DNA of 64,000 nt from Micrasema longulum (GCA_022494885.1 JAGVSM010002855.1:62001-126000); one strand, 5' to 3'. Shown: positions 47,201-57,689, numbered from the stretch's first letter. Translations and numbers: made by a program. Notes: a model not told the origin generated them from the letters alone.

Positions 47201-50200
47201 GTTTTGATAGAAAGCAGAATGCGCGATACTTCTGATTCATCGACGACAGAGAAAGGAAATTGAGGGACATTGGAATTTTGTGTATCGTTCATATCATGTA
47301 ACAAAGAACGTTTTAAAGCTTCGTCAATCACCACCGGAGGGGTAGAAAAATGCAAGTTTAGTTTGTTAAGGTTCAGCGAACTACCTTTATCTACAGTGGA
47401 AATAGCTTTGCCCACCCCAAGTGAATGCAGGAAGTTCCAAGAACGTGCGGAAAATAGATTATCAAGTGAATCTTTAATGTGTCTTCTTTTAGCATTCCGA
47501 CATAGTTGGTTGCAACGATTTCTGAGTGTTCGAAACTTTTCCCAGCCAAAGACAGAATTGATTAATTTGAGTTTGGATTTAGCTTTGTTGCGTTTTGCCA
47601 TCAATTTTAAAATGTCATTGCTAAGCCAAGGAGCTGGGGGATATTTTAGTTTCACTTGTCTTAAAGGGGCGTGGGTATTAACTCTTAAAAGACTGTGGTA
47701 AATAATCCCTTTGCGCGCGGTGATGTAACATCGTGTAAAAGACGGAATATTCTAAAGTTCAGACATTTGAAAAAAATGGAAAACATGGAGACTACTGTTT
47801 AATAACTCCTTTTCCATAATTTATGGGAATAAACATATAATTTAACCCTGTTATAGCAAAATAAATTGAAAATCACAAATACGCCGCTCATGTTACGCGC
47901 GTGCGTCCCCCATCATTGTCATTAACCAACTGAAGACTAAATCTGTTTTAGATGACACCCGTCGCAGAACAGCGTCTCAGTCTTCCTAGTTATGACTTCT
48001 ATCTTCATGCTTTGTCTTGTATAAGGTATCTGTATATATGTGTTGCTGAATTAGCGGACATTCATGCTTCGCGTAGCAAGGTTAAATATTTTTTGTATTT
48101 ACATATAGCATAGTGATACAAATTTTACTTTCCAAATCGGGTGTGAAAACGTCCATTTGAAGATTACAAAAAATACGAATTCATCATTTAAAAAAATAAG
48201 AGAGATATATCAAATCTTGTGTCCTATGTCGACTAGTGTGACATCACAGCCACACAAGAGTTAAACAAGCCAATGACCGTACTGTTTAAAGAGTTGACTT
48301 TTATATCGAGATTGTCCGTTTCATATATCTCCTTCCAGTCAATGTTAGAGGCGTCATTCTTAAATTGTTCTTTGTTAATATTGCTAACATTTCTAAGAAG
48401 TAAAGTCTTTTTGTGATATTGTGGACAGTTTATTTTATAGCTTAAATAGCAAGGAGTATCTAATACAAAAAAGTAAAAATTAAATTACAATTACTATGGC
48501 AACTGCTTTTCTTGACATTTAGCATGCCAACCGCCGGCTTAATGCAATAAATAATAAATTAAAATATCGGTTTTGGAATATTTTCCATATTTACACCGGT
48601 GAAATTCAAATATGTGATTGCGCAGCAGGATTATACGTCGTGAAACGTAAATATTTTGACATTTAATATTAGGTGTTCACGGATGTTCAATTGTGATCGC
48701 GAATACGACAAACAACCATGGTAAGAAATTGTTATCACGTCTCTTATTAGCACGTCAATAGTTATTGAGCTACAGAACTCTATGGGCGGTAATTTTGAAG
48801 TTTTGATGGGATTTTCAAAATTGAAAAACTTAAAAAAAATCATAGCAATGATAATACGATACATAACAATAAAATGTTTGGCTCTGTTTGATAGTCTATA
48901 AACAAATAAAAAAAACGGAACTTCCTCATTTCAGAATTGATTGTAAAAAAATACTTGTTTTATCAAGGTGCTAATCTATCAACCATAAATATGTATCGAG
49001 TGTATTTAATTATTTGCAGACTGGAAAAGTGTTTTTATTTTTCTCAATTGGTGGAAATATTTCAAAATTCTTTGGGTGCGCCGAGTTTGTGAACACTCTT
49101 TGTAAAAATGAATTACCAAACACTCACTCATTGAACTGGGCATCTACTCATCAACTCCCTCACCATGTCACAAGGTAAAATGAAAATTTATCTGTTTTCG
49201 AAAGTAATGGTATTATTATTATGCTAATGAAAACAGCATAGTGGAGCTGTTGCTAAATGCTAATCATAAGTTTGGTCACAATTTCCTTCCGCAAAAAGTC
49301 AGCTACGTTTTTTGGTCTCTTTTTTTTTATTAATTTCCATTTTTCTAAAAAATCTAAATCAGAAAAAGATGGATGCCTTTTTTCCCCTTAAGAATTTTTG
49401 AACTTTGAATTTGAATTTTATAAATTAAAGCTGAAACATTAATCATCGATATATGAATAGGTACTTTTTTTTTTTTGCATCACAACAGATCTGGAGGCCT
49501 AATTACAGTGGTGAATTACACCCAGGCTTAAGAAAAATCACACCTTTTTTGTGTTCTCACCGGGAATTGAACCCGGAACCTTCTGTGTGTGAGCTAAGCG
49601 TCTTAACCACTACACCACGGAGGCCGCTGCATTCTAATTTGTAATGGATTTTTTTTAGGAATTGGAATTCAGATTATAGTTGAGTGAATATCTCAATTAT
49701 TTGCCTTATTTCAGATCAGTTCAGTGCCGAAAATTCGCATTTGTTATAGCAACATGTTCTTTTTGCAAAACAGTGAAAAAGGGTACAATTAAGTAAAATT
49801 AGATATAGTACAATTATGTAAAACTAAATTAAAATTCAATTATAAGCCAACATATTAGATACTGTCTATCCTCATTAGGTAAAGTAAATACCGGTACTGA
49901 GGTAGTAGGCAACATTTATTTATTTTTATATAATACAGCCATAGAATTAAGAATGGTCCAGAAACCGCATACGCACATCAAACATAAGGTGACTAAACTA
50001 CTTATAAATTAGTAGGTTTACGCTTTGACCCATTAGTTTCTTAGTAGACGTCGCTCAGTACGCAACTCCTGATTTGAATTAAACTATGCCGTGTTAGGTC
50101 CTTTTGAAGTGTAGAAATACTGCTAAGATCTTAAAGAAACAGGATGCAATGTAATGTGTAATTAGCAAATGAATGTGTATGTAACAAATGCATTACTAAA

Positions 50201-52003
50201 AAATTTAATTATTTTTCCATCTGTCAGATTGTCGAAGAAACAAAATGAACATTTCGTTAGTGTTGCCAGGGTAGTAATTTTTTTTACCCTACTTTGCTCA
50301 TCTAATGAGAGAACTAATAAAAATTGGATCTCGGATTAAACAACTCTACCGTGGACATTTGACAGACATTATCTTTAAAACATCAAATATTATTTAACAT
50401 GATATAAAAATATCCGTTTTATGTAAAATAAAATTTGTTTTGTATTTGAAGTTTAAAGTTCATGAATTCAATTACTCTTATTAAATGACCCTTTACTTAT
50501 CTACTCTGTTGTGTCTATCAATATTTCCGCGTGCACAATAAAATTTTTGAGAAATTAACAGATTGCTTTTTTTTTTACCTTACATTTGTGTTATAATTAT
50601 ATTTTTCCCCATCGTGCAACATTATGCGGCGGCATCACGAATGCGCACGGCGAAAGTGAGGCATAGTGGGGGAATTATTGGACACCGTCCGATGTATTCA
50701 AATATGATTCTACGCTCCGCTCCTTCTGGACTATTCTAAATTCTATGAATAAAGCATATTTTGTCTTAGTAATGTGCAGAGATGATTTCAATATAGAAAT
50801 CTTATATAAGATGAAATAATGTTTAAAAATATGAAAATCTTATTTATTTATTTATGGACTTATTCAGTCATTTATTCACATTTCCTTATAACACACAGGT
50901 ACAATTGAAATAAAATACAACTAAAGAAAACTAAAGCTAGGTCAAAAAAATAAATAGTAATTACTACCTCAAGACAGGATCCGGTATATCTTGGCGATTG
51001 TTTAAATCTAGAAAGACTAACACCAGAAAAGTCCAGATCTTGTCTCGAGTTATAAAAATTATGGAACTGAAAAAAATATACAGAAAAAAGTCCAAGAAGG
51101 TAAAAACTGATATATAAATAGTAGAGTCCAGTGAATAATAATAACATATGAAATTTGACAAAATAACATTTTTGAAAATGCGACACACTGACGAAAAAAA
51201 TGGTGAATCACACACAAACTCTTAATTGCTACCCATTTTTGTATTGTATTTATTTAGATAGTTGTATGGGGTCTAGAATTTCAACCGTCCATGCGCTCAG
51301 TAGCTGCAAGACTTGTTGTTATCTAAATTCTAATTTTATAAATTTGCTTTTTATTTCGTTTTTAATATATCACTTAAACTCTAAACTTCATTGTCAAATA
51401 AAAAATTAAAAAAAAAAAATGTAAATAGGGGCTAGATTTCTTATTGTCCATGTGCTCTGTAGCTGCAAGACGTTCTGTTATCTAGCTCATATATATCACA
51501 ATTGGAGACGAGGAACTAGAATCCCAACCGTCCATGCGCTCTGTAGCTGCAAGACGTGTTGGGATATTTATTTATTGTACAGCGCCCTTGAGGTGATTTT
51601 CACAAAAATGGCGCTATATAAATTATCCAAACATTATTATTATTAGTTGTACAAATAAAATTTAAATAAATCATTTAATTTTTTAAAACCCACTAAGGAC
51701 TTCTTCGGATTTATGTTTTGCAGAGGAATAACTTGGGCAGCATCCGTCATCTGATTTAATACTTAAACGTGTATGATACGACATCTTATGACAAATGGAA
51801 TTGAAATTCTTGTTTATTGTATTAATTATTTTATTCATTTCAGACATTTAATGAATGGATTACAAGAAAATAGGAGAATTTCAACAGCTAGAGATGGACA
51901 AGAGCTGTGTGCCAATAGCGGAAGGTCCCTCATGACTCTTCTTGAATTGCCGTCCAGGAAATTCCTCAACAGTGGTCGACCAATTCAAAAACAAATGAAC
52001 TAA
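38033..52003 (+). CDS. YTHDC2: YTHDC2-like 3'-5' RNA helicase with YTH m6A-reader domain, complete, 10 exons
   Basis: The ten-exon join (4002 nt) gives 1333 residues (human about 1430). An R3H domain comes first (R53-A-A-I-H57, then G-A-N-R-Y-I-T-V). The helicase core has Walker A G-E-T-G-S-G-K-T (187-194), D-E-V-H (287-290), S-A-T (319-321), T-N-I-A-E-T-S-I-T (617-625) and Q-R-A-G-R-A-G-R (664-671). The two halves are split by ankyrin repeats (about 425-500), the hallmark of YTHDC2. HA2/OB-fold regions follow, then a Tyr/Gln/Asn-rich linker. The C-terminal YTH domain (from about 1191) has W1214, W1269 and L1275 where the m6A cage is expected. In mammals YTHDC2 works with MEIOC in germ cells at meiotic entry; fly Bgcn is a relative lacking the YTH domain. 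Start context is AGAATGG. Confidence 0.97.
38640..39310 (+). mobile_element. LINE ORF2 C-terminal remnant in YTHDC2 intron 1
   Basis: The longest frame (38886-39305) shows [25 protein letters not shown] and [14 protein letters not shown] followed by F-K-S-R-L-K-K-H-L, the standard end of Jockey/CR1-type ORF2. The part before it (38640-38880) is broken by stops. A T/C-rich trailer follows. Confidence 0.85.
39921..40246 (+). CDS. YTHDC2: YTHDC2 exon 2
   Basis: 326 nt. It completes the R3H domain (G-A-N-R-Y-I-T-V) and runs to the start of RecA1 ([11 protein letters not shown]). The donor AATCAG|GTGGAG is weak, but the phase joins exactly to the next exon. Confidence 0.93.
40287..40700 (+). mobile_element. 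Composite SINE in YTHDC2 intron 2
   Basis: 5' block (AAAACTAGAACCCTGGACAG), worn tRNA-like unit (TGTGTAGTGGTCCTGGGTTT), an inserted AAAT microsatellite (40501-40520), and the 3' blocks CTGGACTGGCACCTGAAGCG and CCCTATGCACCACTGGGTGC. Confidence 0.7.
41041..41187 (+). CDS. YTHDC2: YTHDC2 exon 3
   Basis: 49 codons, phase 0 at both ends. It carries the Walker A motif G-E-T-G-S-G-K-T and motif Ia T-Q-P-R-R-I-S-A. Confidence 0.97.
41582..41877 (+). CDS. YTHDC2: YTHDC2 exon 4
   Basis: 296 nt. It carries G-Y-Q-I-R-L-E-S, the D-E-V-H-E-R-D box and M-S-A-T-I-D. Ends TCAAG|GTATGA, phase 2. Confidence 0.97.
42175..42212 (-). ncRNA. Hammerhead-ribozyme-like motif, left arm
   Basis: CUGAUGA (42210-42204), one extra U, stem II GAGGU/ACCUC closed by AGUA, then GAAA with an intact G, and stem III ACCAGU (one change from ACCGGU) with C at the cleavage position. 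Stem I pairing is poor here. Confidence 0.55.
42466..42510 (+). ncRNA. Hammerhead-ribozyme-like motif, right arm
   Basis: CUGAUGA (42472-42478), one extra U, stem II GAGGU/ACCUC closed by AGUA, AAAA instead of GAAA, stem III ACCGGU intact and C at the cleavage position. Stem I begins UUC/GAA. The change of G12 should inactivate it. Confidence 0.55.
43022..43200 (+). CDS. YTHDC2: YTHDC2 exon 5
   Basis: 179 nt, phase 2 in and 1 out. It encodes [17 protein letters not shown], the start of the second helicase region, and an acidic/basic stretch ending in prolines. Confidence 0.95.
43279..43379 (+). CDS. YTHDC2: YTHDC2 exon 6
   Basis: 101 nt, acceptor TTATAAG|GA, phase 0 out at CCG|GTAAGT. It encodes the acidic lead into the ankyrin insert. 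Confidence 0.92.
43400..43910 (-). mobile_element. RTE-like LINE reverse-transcriptase remnant in YTHDC2 intron 6
   Basis: On the minus strand, [15 protein letters not shown] (YADD motif changed to YADN) is followed by [11 protein letters not shown] and [13 protein letters not shown]. Antisense to YTHDC2 and truncated at both ends. Confidence 0.85.
43958..44099 (+). CDS. YTHDC2: YTHDC2 exon 7
   Basis: 142 nt. First ankyrin unit ([16 protein letters not shown]). Ends with one base of a glycine codon. Confidence 0.95.
44238..46516 (+). CDS. YTHDC2: YTHDC2 exon 8 (large exon)
   Basis: 2279 nt. Second ankyrin unit, RecA2 with L-H-S-N-M-Q-T, motifs V and VI, the HA2 and OB-fold regions ([26 protein letters not shown]), a low-complexity Asn/Gln/Tyr linker, and the first third of the YTH domain. 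Ends CTC|GTAAGT, phase 0. Confidence 0.97.
46858..46922 (-). repeat. Penelope-like terminal-repeat fragment
   Basis: TTGATGTAATAACTTATATT followed by AATTTAAAAATACTTGGTACAC, as at 23.1 kb. Confidence 0.55.
46972..47050 (+). mobile_element. tRNA-like SINE head
   Basis: AGCCTCGTGGTGTAAGGGGC (A box) and GGGTTCGATTTCCGACATGA (B box). The body is absent; a LINE fragment follows directly. Confidence 0.65.
47050..47700 (-). mobile_element. Jockey-like LINE fragment in YTHDC2 intron 8
   Basis: The minus strand reads [16 protein letters not shown], the usual linker between endonuclease and reverse transcriptase. It continues, after a frameshift near 47200, into [24 protein letters not shown] (start of the RT). 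Antisense to YTHDC2. Confidence 0.85.
47701..49019. other. YTHDC2 intron 8, right part
   Basis: Mostly unassigned. Blocks at 47675-47740 and 48130-48270 recur, in the same order, at 59545-59610 and 60735-60930, so an unnamed repeat family is involved (ACTCTTAAAAGACTGTG; AGCCACACA.GAGTTAAACAAG). Confidence 0.45.
49020..49174 (+). CDS. YTHDC2: YTHDC2 exon 9 (YTH domain centre)
   Basis: 155 nt, acceptor TTTGCAG|ACTGG. It encodes [11 protein letters not shown] and [11 protein letters not shown], with the second cage Trp and the Leu. Ends ACAAG|GTAAAA, phase 2. Confidence 0.93.
49473..49627 (-). mobile_element. SINE-B, well preserved
   Basis: The tRNA-like head on the minus strand reads GGCCTCCGTGGTGTAGTGGT, then GGGTTCAATTCCCGG (B box). 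The acceptor ends do not pair, so it is not a tRNA gene. The body ends in the CACTGTAATTAGGCC block. Confidence 0.78.
49628..51267. other. YTHDC2 intron 9, left part, nothing firm
   Basis: AT-rich. A short GC-richer stretch (50610-50740) has no recognisable coding. Confidence 0.4.
51268..51650 (+). repeat. Second copy of the TGGCGCTATATAAATTAT-tailed repeat, three 25-mers
   Basis: CATGCGCTC.GTAGCTGCAAG occurs at 51286-51312, 51445-51471 and 51527-51555, then GAGGTGATTTTCACAAAAAT and GGCGCTATATAAATTATCC with an (ATT) tail. Confidence 0.68.
51844..52003 (+). CDS. YTHDC2: YTHDC2 exon 10 (last)
   Basis: It completes a split arginine codon, then H-L-M-N-G...[10 protein letters not shown], matching the end of the YTH domain, and stops with TAA at 52001-52003. 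Confidence 0.93.
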
Positions 52004-52528
52004 ATTTTTTTCTTTAACTGAAAAAACATCTTAAAATTTCAATTAACCCAATTGCTGTGTCTATTATTTACATGCATGTCTTGTATACAATTTCATTCAG
52101 CATGGATCTCTTACTACATAATATACATGGCAATTTTCTCATGTAAATTAATTCTCAAAATAATATTTTCCATAAACTTACTTGGTTAAAAGAGGGCAGA
52201 TCACCTTTTAGAAATGTACCCATGGTCTTAAATTAAATTTTCAAAATACATATTTTATTTAGAATACTATCATTTGCATAATATTCAATTTGATTAAAAT
52301 CTGTTAAACAAAACAAAATGGTAGCTTTAAATCACCAGTTTACTTATTACTTAAATGGTTTTTAGCTGAGAATTTAAAGAGTTTTCAAATAATATAACAT
52401 ATTAGTACTCTTATATATAGGATACAAAAATGTTTATAATTGGTGTTGTAAAAATTTTGTAGCAACTAGAAAATGTAATATTTTTTTATCTTCACACTTA
52501 AGTTCTTTTAGGATATCCTGTTTACTAT

Positions 52529-52767
52529 TAAAGCTAGGGTTTCCTAGGACAGCGGTGCCCGTATCTTAACGGCCGTAGTGAACGGTGATGCGGTGGACAG
52601 CCGTCCTAACAGTGACTAGAGAGTGGTTTTATTTTTTAACGGTGTTATCAACACCATTTTTATAGGAAACCACTCTCTAGTCACCGTTACGACGGCTGTC
52701 AACCGCATAAATGTTCACTACGGCCGTTAAAATACGGGCACCGCTGTCCTAGGAAACCCGAGCTTTA
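52529..52767. mobile_element. Palindromic MITE about 0.5 kb downstream of YTHDC2
   Basis: The whole 239 bp is one inverted repeat: AAGCTAGGGTTTCCTAGGAC at the left mirrors GTCCTAGGAAACCCGAGCTT at the right, and both arms contain TTAACGGCCGTAGTGAAC. The centre is GGTGTTATCAACACC. TA is found at both outer ends. Confidence 0.85.
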
Positions 52768-52817
52768 GATGTTAATGTTTTATTATTTTAAAACATTTTC
52801 TACCAGTCTTTATTTAT

Positions 52818-53170
52818 CATCATTTCACTATCAGAACCCAGTGGTGCATAGGGCACTGCTTTGGTACTCCGGATATCTGGATCATTTTTGTTACTGTTAC
52901 ATAGAAGGTAAGGCAACCAGTCTTACGCTTCAGGCTGGACTGGTGTCCGGGAACAATGAAATATTTAAATATTTCACGTCCACTCTGTTAAAAGTTGAAC
53001 CCAGGACCTCGAGCATATTTAGTGAGCGCGGGGCGGATTCATCTCCACTCAATTTCCCTTTGCAGGATTTTTGGGTGGAAAACACCCATCCAGGGTTCTG
53101 GTTCTATTTCACACGCAGAGCTGTATTCTTTATCCTCCTGGACACGTACACTGTTGATTTATAGGTCTAC
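52818..53170 (-). mobile_element. Composite SINE copy
   Basis: Inverted blocks CAGTGGTGCATAGGGCACTG, TTACGCTTCAGGCTGGACTG, a worn tRNA unit, and GGGTTCTGGTTCTATTTCAC. Confidence 0.68.
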
Positions 53171-54474
53171 TGTGAGTTGTGCCTATGAATGTATTTGTTA
53201 GTTGGGAGTATACTATTGTAATATATATGTTCCATCATGCAGACCGTAGACCCCTACCCGACACCTCGGCCAACTATTTTTCTTTCTGTTATTGTTGTAT
53301 CATAATATTAAGAACAGTGTACATACATGATTATTCATAAGCATTACGGTATTCATTTTAAATGTGTGACGGTTAAAATTTACAAATTTTTAAAAGGGAA
53401 TCTGGTCTTTAGACATTCATTGTTATTAATAATAATTGTCAAAAGATAGAAAAACTTTTTGTGATTTTTCAAGCTTTAACATGCATGAACGGTTTTTAGA
53501 TGTAAAATCGCCAAGAATCTGTAAGTTTAATTTTATATGAATGTTGAAGTGGACGATGATAAAGTAATAGGTTTTGTTATTATGATTCTCGAGCATGTGT
53601 CATGTCAAATATTTAAAAATTGACATTCTGTGATTTGAGTACTTATTATTCCTTCTTAAAAAATATCAGTTTTTACAAAATATTAACTTTTAATATTATT
53701 TTTACTTTGTGAAATGTAATTTAGATTACATACAAAATTGTATTCAATACAAATGATTGTTCCTGACACACCATCTATGTAATATTATATTGTATGAGTA
53801 TTATTTGTGATGTAATATTGAGTTTATTTATATTATTTGTCTACATAATGCTAAAAAGGGGGACCCAGTAAGAGTGTTTTTATCAAGAACATGTATTACA
53901 GTTTTTGTTTAAAATATATAAAAATAAATAAGTATATATTTCATAATGTAATAATTTCACTTCTCAAAATTGTAACAGCATAATTGTATTTTTTTTACCG
54001 CCAAACTAATACTTGACAACAATTGTACAATTTTTTAAATTTTGCATTAGGGTTGTTGCATAGTGCAGGTTGCAGCTAAAACAAATTTTCGTAATTTTCA
54101 AAATGTGTTTTGTTATAAAGTTTAGTAGACAGCTTTTGAGTAAATGTGAGTAAAAAATGTTATACCTATGTATTATTTAATAAAGTCATTTAATGATTTA
54201 TATTTATTATTATTTTTCAAATTCGTAGTACAAATTCCTGTCACTACCAAGAAAAAAATCACAAATTTATTAATTCATACAAATACACAATACATCTTCT
54301 CTTTCTGTATTATTTTCTGTACCCACTGGGAAATTAATTCAATTCAATTAATTTATTTAAAAATAACACATATGTACATAACTAAAATTCAAGACGTATA
54401 TATTATAATTGGAAAAAAAATAACTGGAAAACCCCTTCGGATACATGGAACAGATCATCCAGAGCGATGTTGTT
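53171..54474. other. Intergenic, nothing recognised
   Basis: Very AT-rich; no conserved frame. Confidence 0.4.
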
Positions 54475-54890
54475 CAGCATAGCTGTAACCCTTCCAACAG
54501 GCTTAACCATCAGCAGGATGGTCATGTATATTGAAATATGAAACAATCTATGCTGAATTATCAGGAACATACAAACCAATGCTCATCATAATCTCAGGAT
54601 TATTGAACATACCGCGCAACAATCGATAAAAATGTGTAGTCAAATACACATTCCTTCTGGTCTCTAAACTGTTGTAGCCAAGCATACCCTGGAGAAACTC
54701 GGTCGGGTAGAGCCAAGTAGAGATATCTCATAAACTAGGATTTTCTCTATCATAAAAGAGTACTTCAGTTCATGTGGCCCCCAAATCATCGAGTCACTCT
54801 CGAGTCTACTTCGCGTCAAGAAGTTGTAAAGAGATCTTTCGAAAACCCTGGCAGTAAGCAGAACAAATCCTAACATCTTCAATGATTTAC
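54475..54890 (-). mobile_element. LINE ORF2 C-terminal remnant
   Basis: The minus strand shows S-R-L-E-S-D-S-M-I-W-G-P-H-E-L-K-Y, I-E-K-I-L, then in another frame Q-G-M-L-G-Y-N-S-L-E-T-R-R. This is a non-LTR element ORF2 end (R-S-x-L-E-Y-x-S-x-I-W-x-P-H ... E-K-V-Q). Confidence 0.72.
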
Positions 54891-55289
54891 CACTGATCTA
54901 TGTGATCATAAAATGTCAGGGTGCTCACAAATCTAATGCACAGATCCTTAACATTTTATGTTCATATCAGATTCTGGTCACTCATTTTGTAGCGAAAAAA
55001 TTTAGTTTTTTGGGCCCTAATGAAAGACGTGACCGAACACTTGGAAACATTAAACCTAAGTTTGTTTCGTCCTCCCCATTCACATATATCCGCTTGGAGA
55101 AGACGAAAATCGTCCAAAGTTGTCACCTTTAAGAAAAGTTTTCAGTCGTCCACAAATAACAGAAAACGCGAGTTCACAATTACATTTTTAATATTAATAA
55201 CACATTTTATGCGGACTTTGCTACAATGTAATGGGCGAAAATCAGTGAAAAATTACTACTTTTATAAAAATCTCTTAAAGCATCGGTTA

Positions 55290-55625
55290 TTTTATTTTTT
55301 TGTTCCAGTATTTCACCGTCCTTTTAAGTTGTCCTTTCATTCGTAGCATCTTCACCGTACACTGCACGAATATCGTGAGCAGCTTTGGCAGCTTTATTCC
55401 TCGATTGAACGTGAACAGAAGGATGTAAAAATGCTTACTTTCATCTACCTGACATTCCGTTTTGAAGGCTTGTAACCAAATAAAATAGTATATGTAATGT
55501 AAAAGCAAACATGATATCTTGTAGAGCAGAAGATTTTATTTCGAATGCCATAAATATGAACCTTTGCCATTTTGTTTTACTTTTGGTGCTCATTTTTTAA
55601 TTAGGAAAAGAACAGCCAACTTATG
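55290..55625 (-). mobile_element. Mariner transposase N-terminal fragment
   Basis: The minus strand from about 55462 reads M-x-C-Q-V-D-E-S-K-H-F then, in the next frame, A-A-K-A-A-H-D-I-R-A-V-Y-G-E-D. Same family as the 15.7-16.1 kb copy. Confidence 0.68.
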
Positions 55626-57125
55626 TCAACACCCAATCTATAATACATTGATAATAGTCTTAAAATGATTGATTGAGTTCTTGTATGGGCCTGTTTCACA
55701 CGTATCGCATCAATTCACTTGGACCGGTAAAATTAGTGGGTGGACACATATTTATTATTTTCCTTTTTGGTTTCATTGAATTTTTTTTTTTTTAATTTTG
55801 CTAAAAGCAATCAAGTGGAGATTAGTCAGCCTCATGGCGTACTGTTTTGTGTGTTTTTCTGCCTATTGATAAATGAAATAATTTATGTATAAAATAAATG
55901 AATTAATAAGGTAGCATTATTCTGAGTGACTGATTATTCTTTTTTGCTATTTTCAAAAAAAAATCATGTTCTTATGATTAACAGAAATATTTCAATTTTG
56001 GGGGCCATAAATAATTCACTATTAGAAAATGGGAACCAAGTTGTGGTAGTGTTAAGTCTAGCTTTTCCTTTATCCTGTGGAGATACAAAACATCAGATGC
56101 AGCATAACTTTTTTGTTTGTCTGTTAATTTAATTTCCCCAATGGGTGAAATTTCAGTTCTCGAGATCCTAATTAATCAACTAAGGGCCGAATTTCCTATC
56201 ACGTAACAGTCGGCGACAGCCGACTGTTGCCTGCTGGTGGATATTATATAAGTAAAAAAAAATGTTTCCTTTTATGTAATCTTTATTTTAAAAGGTACTT
56301 TTACAAAAAAAAATACCCACAAACCACAGACAAATCCGGTGCTGACGCTTATTTGTAGAGTAAGCTTTTTACTGTCCTTCATAGTCCGTCGAGCACTGGA
56401 TCATTATATCAACAAGTACTACTTATCTGATATTTCTTACATGAAAGGAAGGTGCATCTTTCCTTGTAAGAAACACGAGGGGACTATGAAATATTGTATG
56501 AAACACCATAATAGAGGAAGGTAAGATATTCTTATTTAGAATATACCATATTTTTTTTATAATCCTCTGTATATCCACTCATTTTACAATAGTCTTCCCT
56601 AGATATGACAGCCACGTTAGTCTATATCATTGAAAGCCCCACCCACTTACTCGAATCTATTTTAAAGGTCTTGTGGCCTCTTTTCAGATTCGCAAATTGC
56701 AAAAACAATTAAAAAAAAACTAGCTGTAATGAACGGTAATTTTTTTATTTATTTTTTAATCTTTGTTTTCAAAAGATTTGCAAATTTTTATTTTTTTTAC
56801 TGAGTTTATAATACTTGTGTAGAAAACTTCCCTAACCAATAATACCAAATTGTAATAATGATTGTACAATGGATAACGCACCGTTTTCAATTGTTTAATT
56901 TTGAGGTTATTTCTAGGTCGTATTAAATATATATGCCTACTCCAAAAAATATTCGAAAAATTTGTTTATATTAAAGAAGTTTATTCTTTGATCATAACTT
57001 TTGAATGTTGAAATACTTAGTATAGAATTTTGGCATTTTAATGTTATATTAAAGTCTATGTGAAAAACTCTTGTTAAGAATGTTGATGGTTTTTTTAAAA
57101 ATCACTTTAATGCCCCGATTTATAT
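55626..57125. other. Intergenic, nothing recognised
   Basis: AT-rich; short unconserved frames only. The GACAGCCGACTGTTGCC stretch at 56215 is a small palindrome. Confidence 0.4.
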
Positions 57126-57687
57126 CAGTGTTTATCAACCTTATTGAATATCATAAGCTCTACAGCCCTGGGTGGGCCATGGCTGTATCCAGGAGTCCAT
57201 TCTAATTATATGGCCAGCCCACCTCAAGCGCCCCACCTTGATGGAATTTATTTGAATATGCAACCCCTTCACAAGCATTTTTTACTATACCATGTCTTGG
57301 ATGAAGAGAAAATAAGAATATCCAGAGGTGGCAAGGGGGGTTTTGACATTATTAGTGCTATTCACCACATCCTACCATGTAAACTAACGTTGGTTATTTA
57401 TGTCTCAAAAATAGAACCACGATTCGACAAATTGTTAAACAATTCAGCCAGAGCCTTCTCACTGAAATTATTGTATTTTTGCTGTAGTGTCGGGTATGTG
57501 TTGGGCAAGCTGTTATAGTGTAGTGCTTAACACACTTGCTTTTAACGTTTACCTTGCTTGCGACCCCTACGCCCCAAGCAAGGCTTTGCAATCCTACGGG
57601 GGTCGTTTACCTTGCTTGCGACCCCTACGCCCCAAGCAAGGCTTTGCAATCCTACGGGGGTCGTTACCCACAGGTTAAAAAACACTG
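57126..57687. mobile_element. Non-autonomous hAT element
   Basis: The ends are CAGTGTTTATCAACCTTATT at the left and the complement of CAGTGTTTTTTAACCTGTGG at the right, the usual CAGTG..TTNAACCTG hAT ends with CGACCCCTACGGGGGTCG near the right end. Flanking octamers (ATTTATAT / ATCTATAA) agree at six of eight positions. A 58-bp unit is duplicated inside. A frame at 57144-57518 has S-K-I-E-P-R-F-D-K-L, perhaps a transposase trace. Confidence 0.75.
57547..57662. repeat. Two perfect tandem copies of a 58-bp unit
   Basis: The units at 57547-57604 and 57605-57662 are identical (each starts GTTTACCTTGCTTGCGACCC). They include the palindromic CGACCCC...GGGGGTCG. Confidence 0.88.
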
Positions 57688-57689
57688 AT

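Noticed and set aside
47270..47701. 143-codon plus frame
   Set aside because: Opposite strand of a Jockey-like LINE fragment.
57144..57518. 124-codon frame with S-K-I-E-P-R-F-D-K-L as a gene
   Set aside because: Entirely inside the hAT element; at most a transposase trace.
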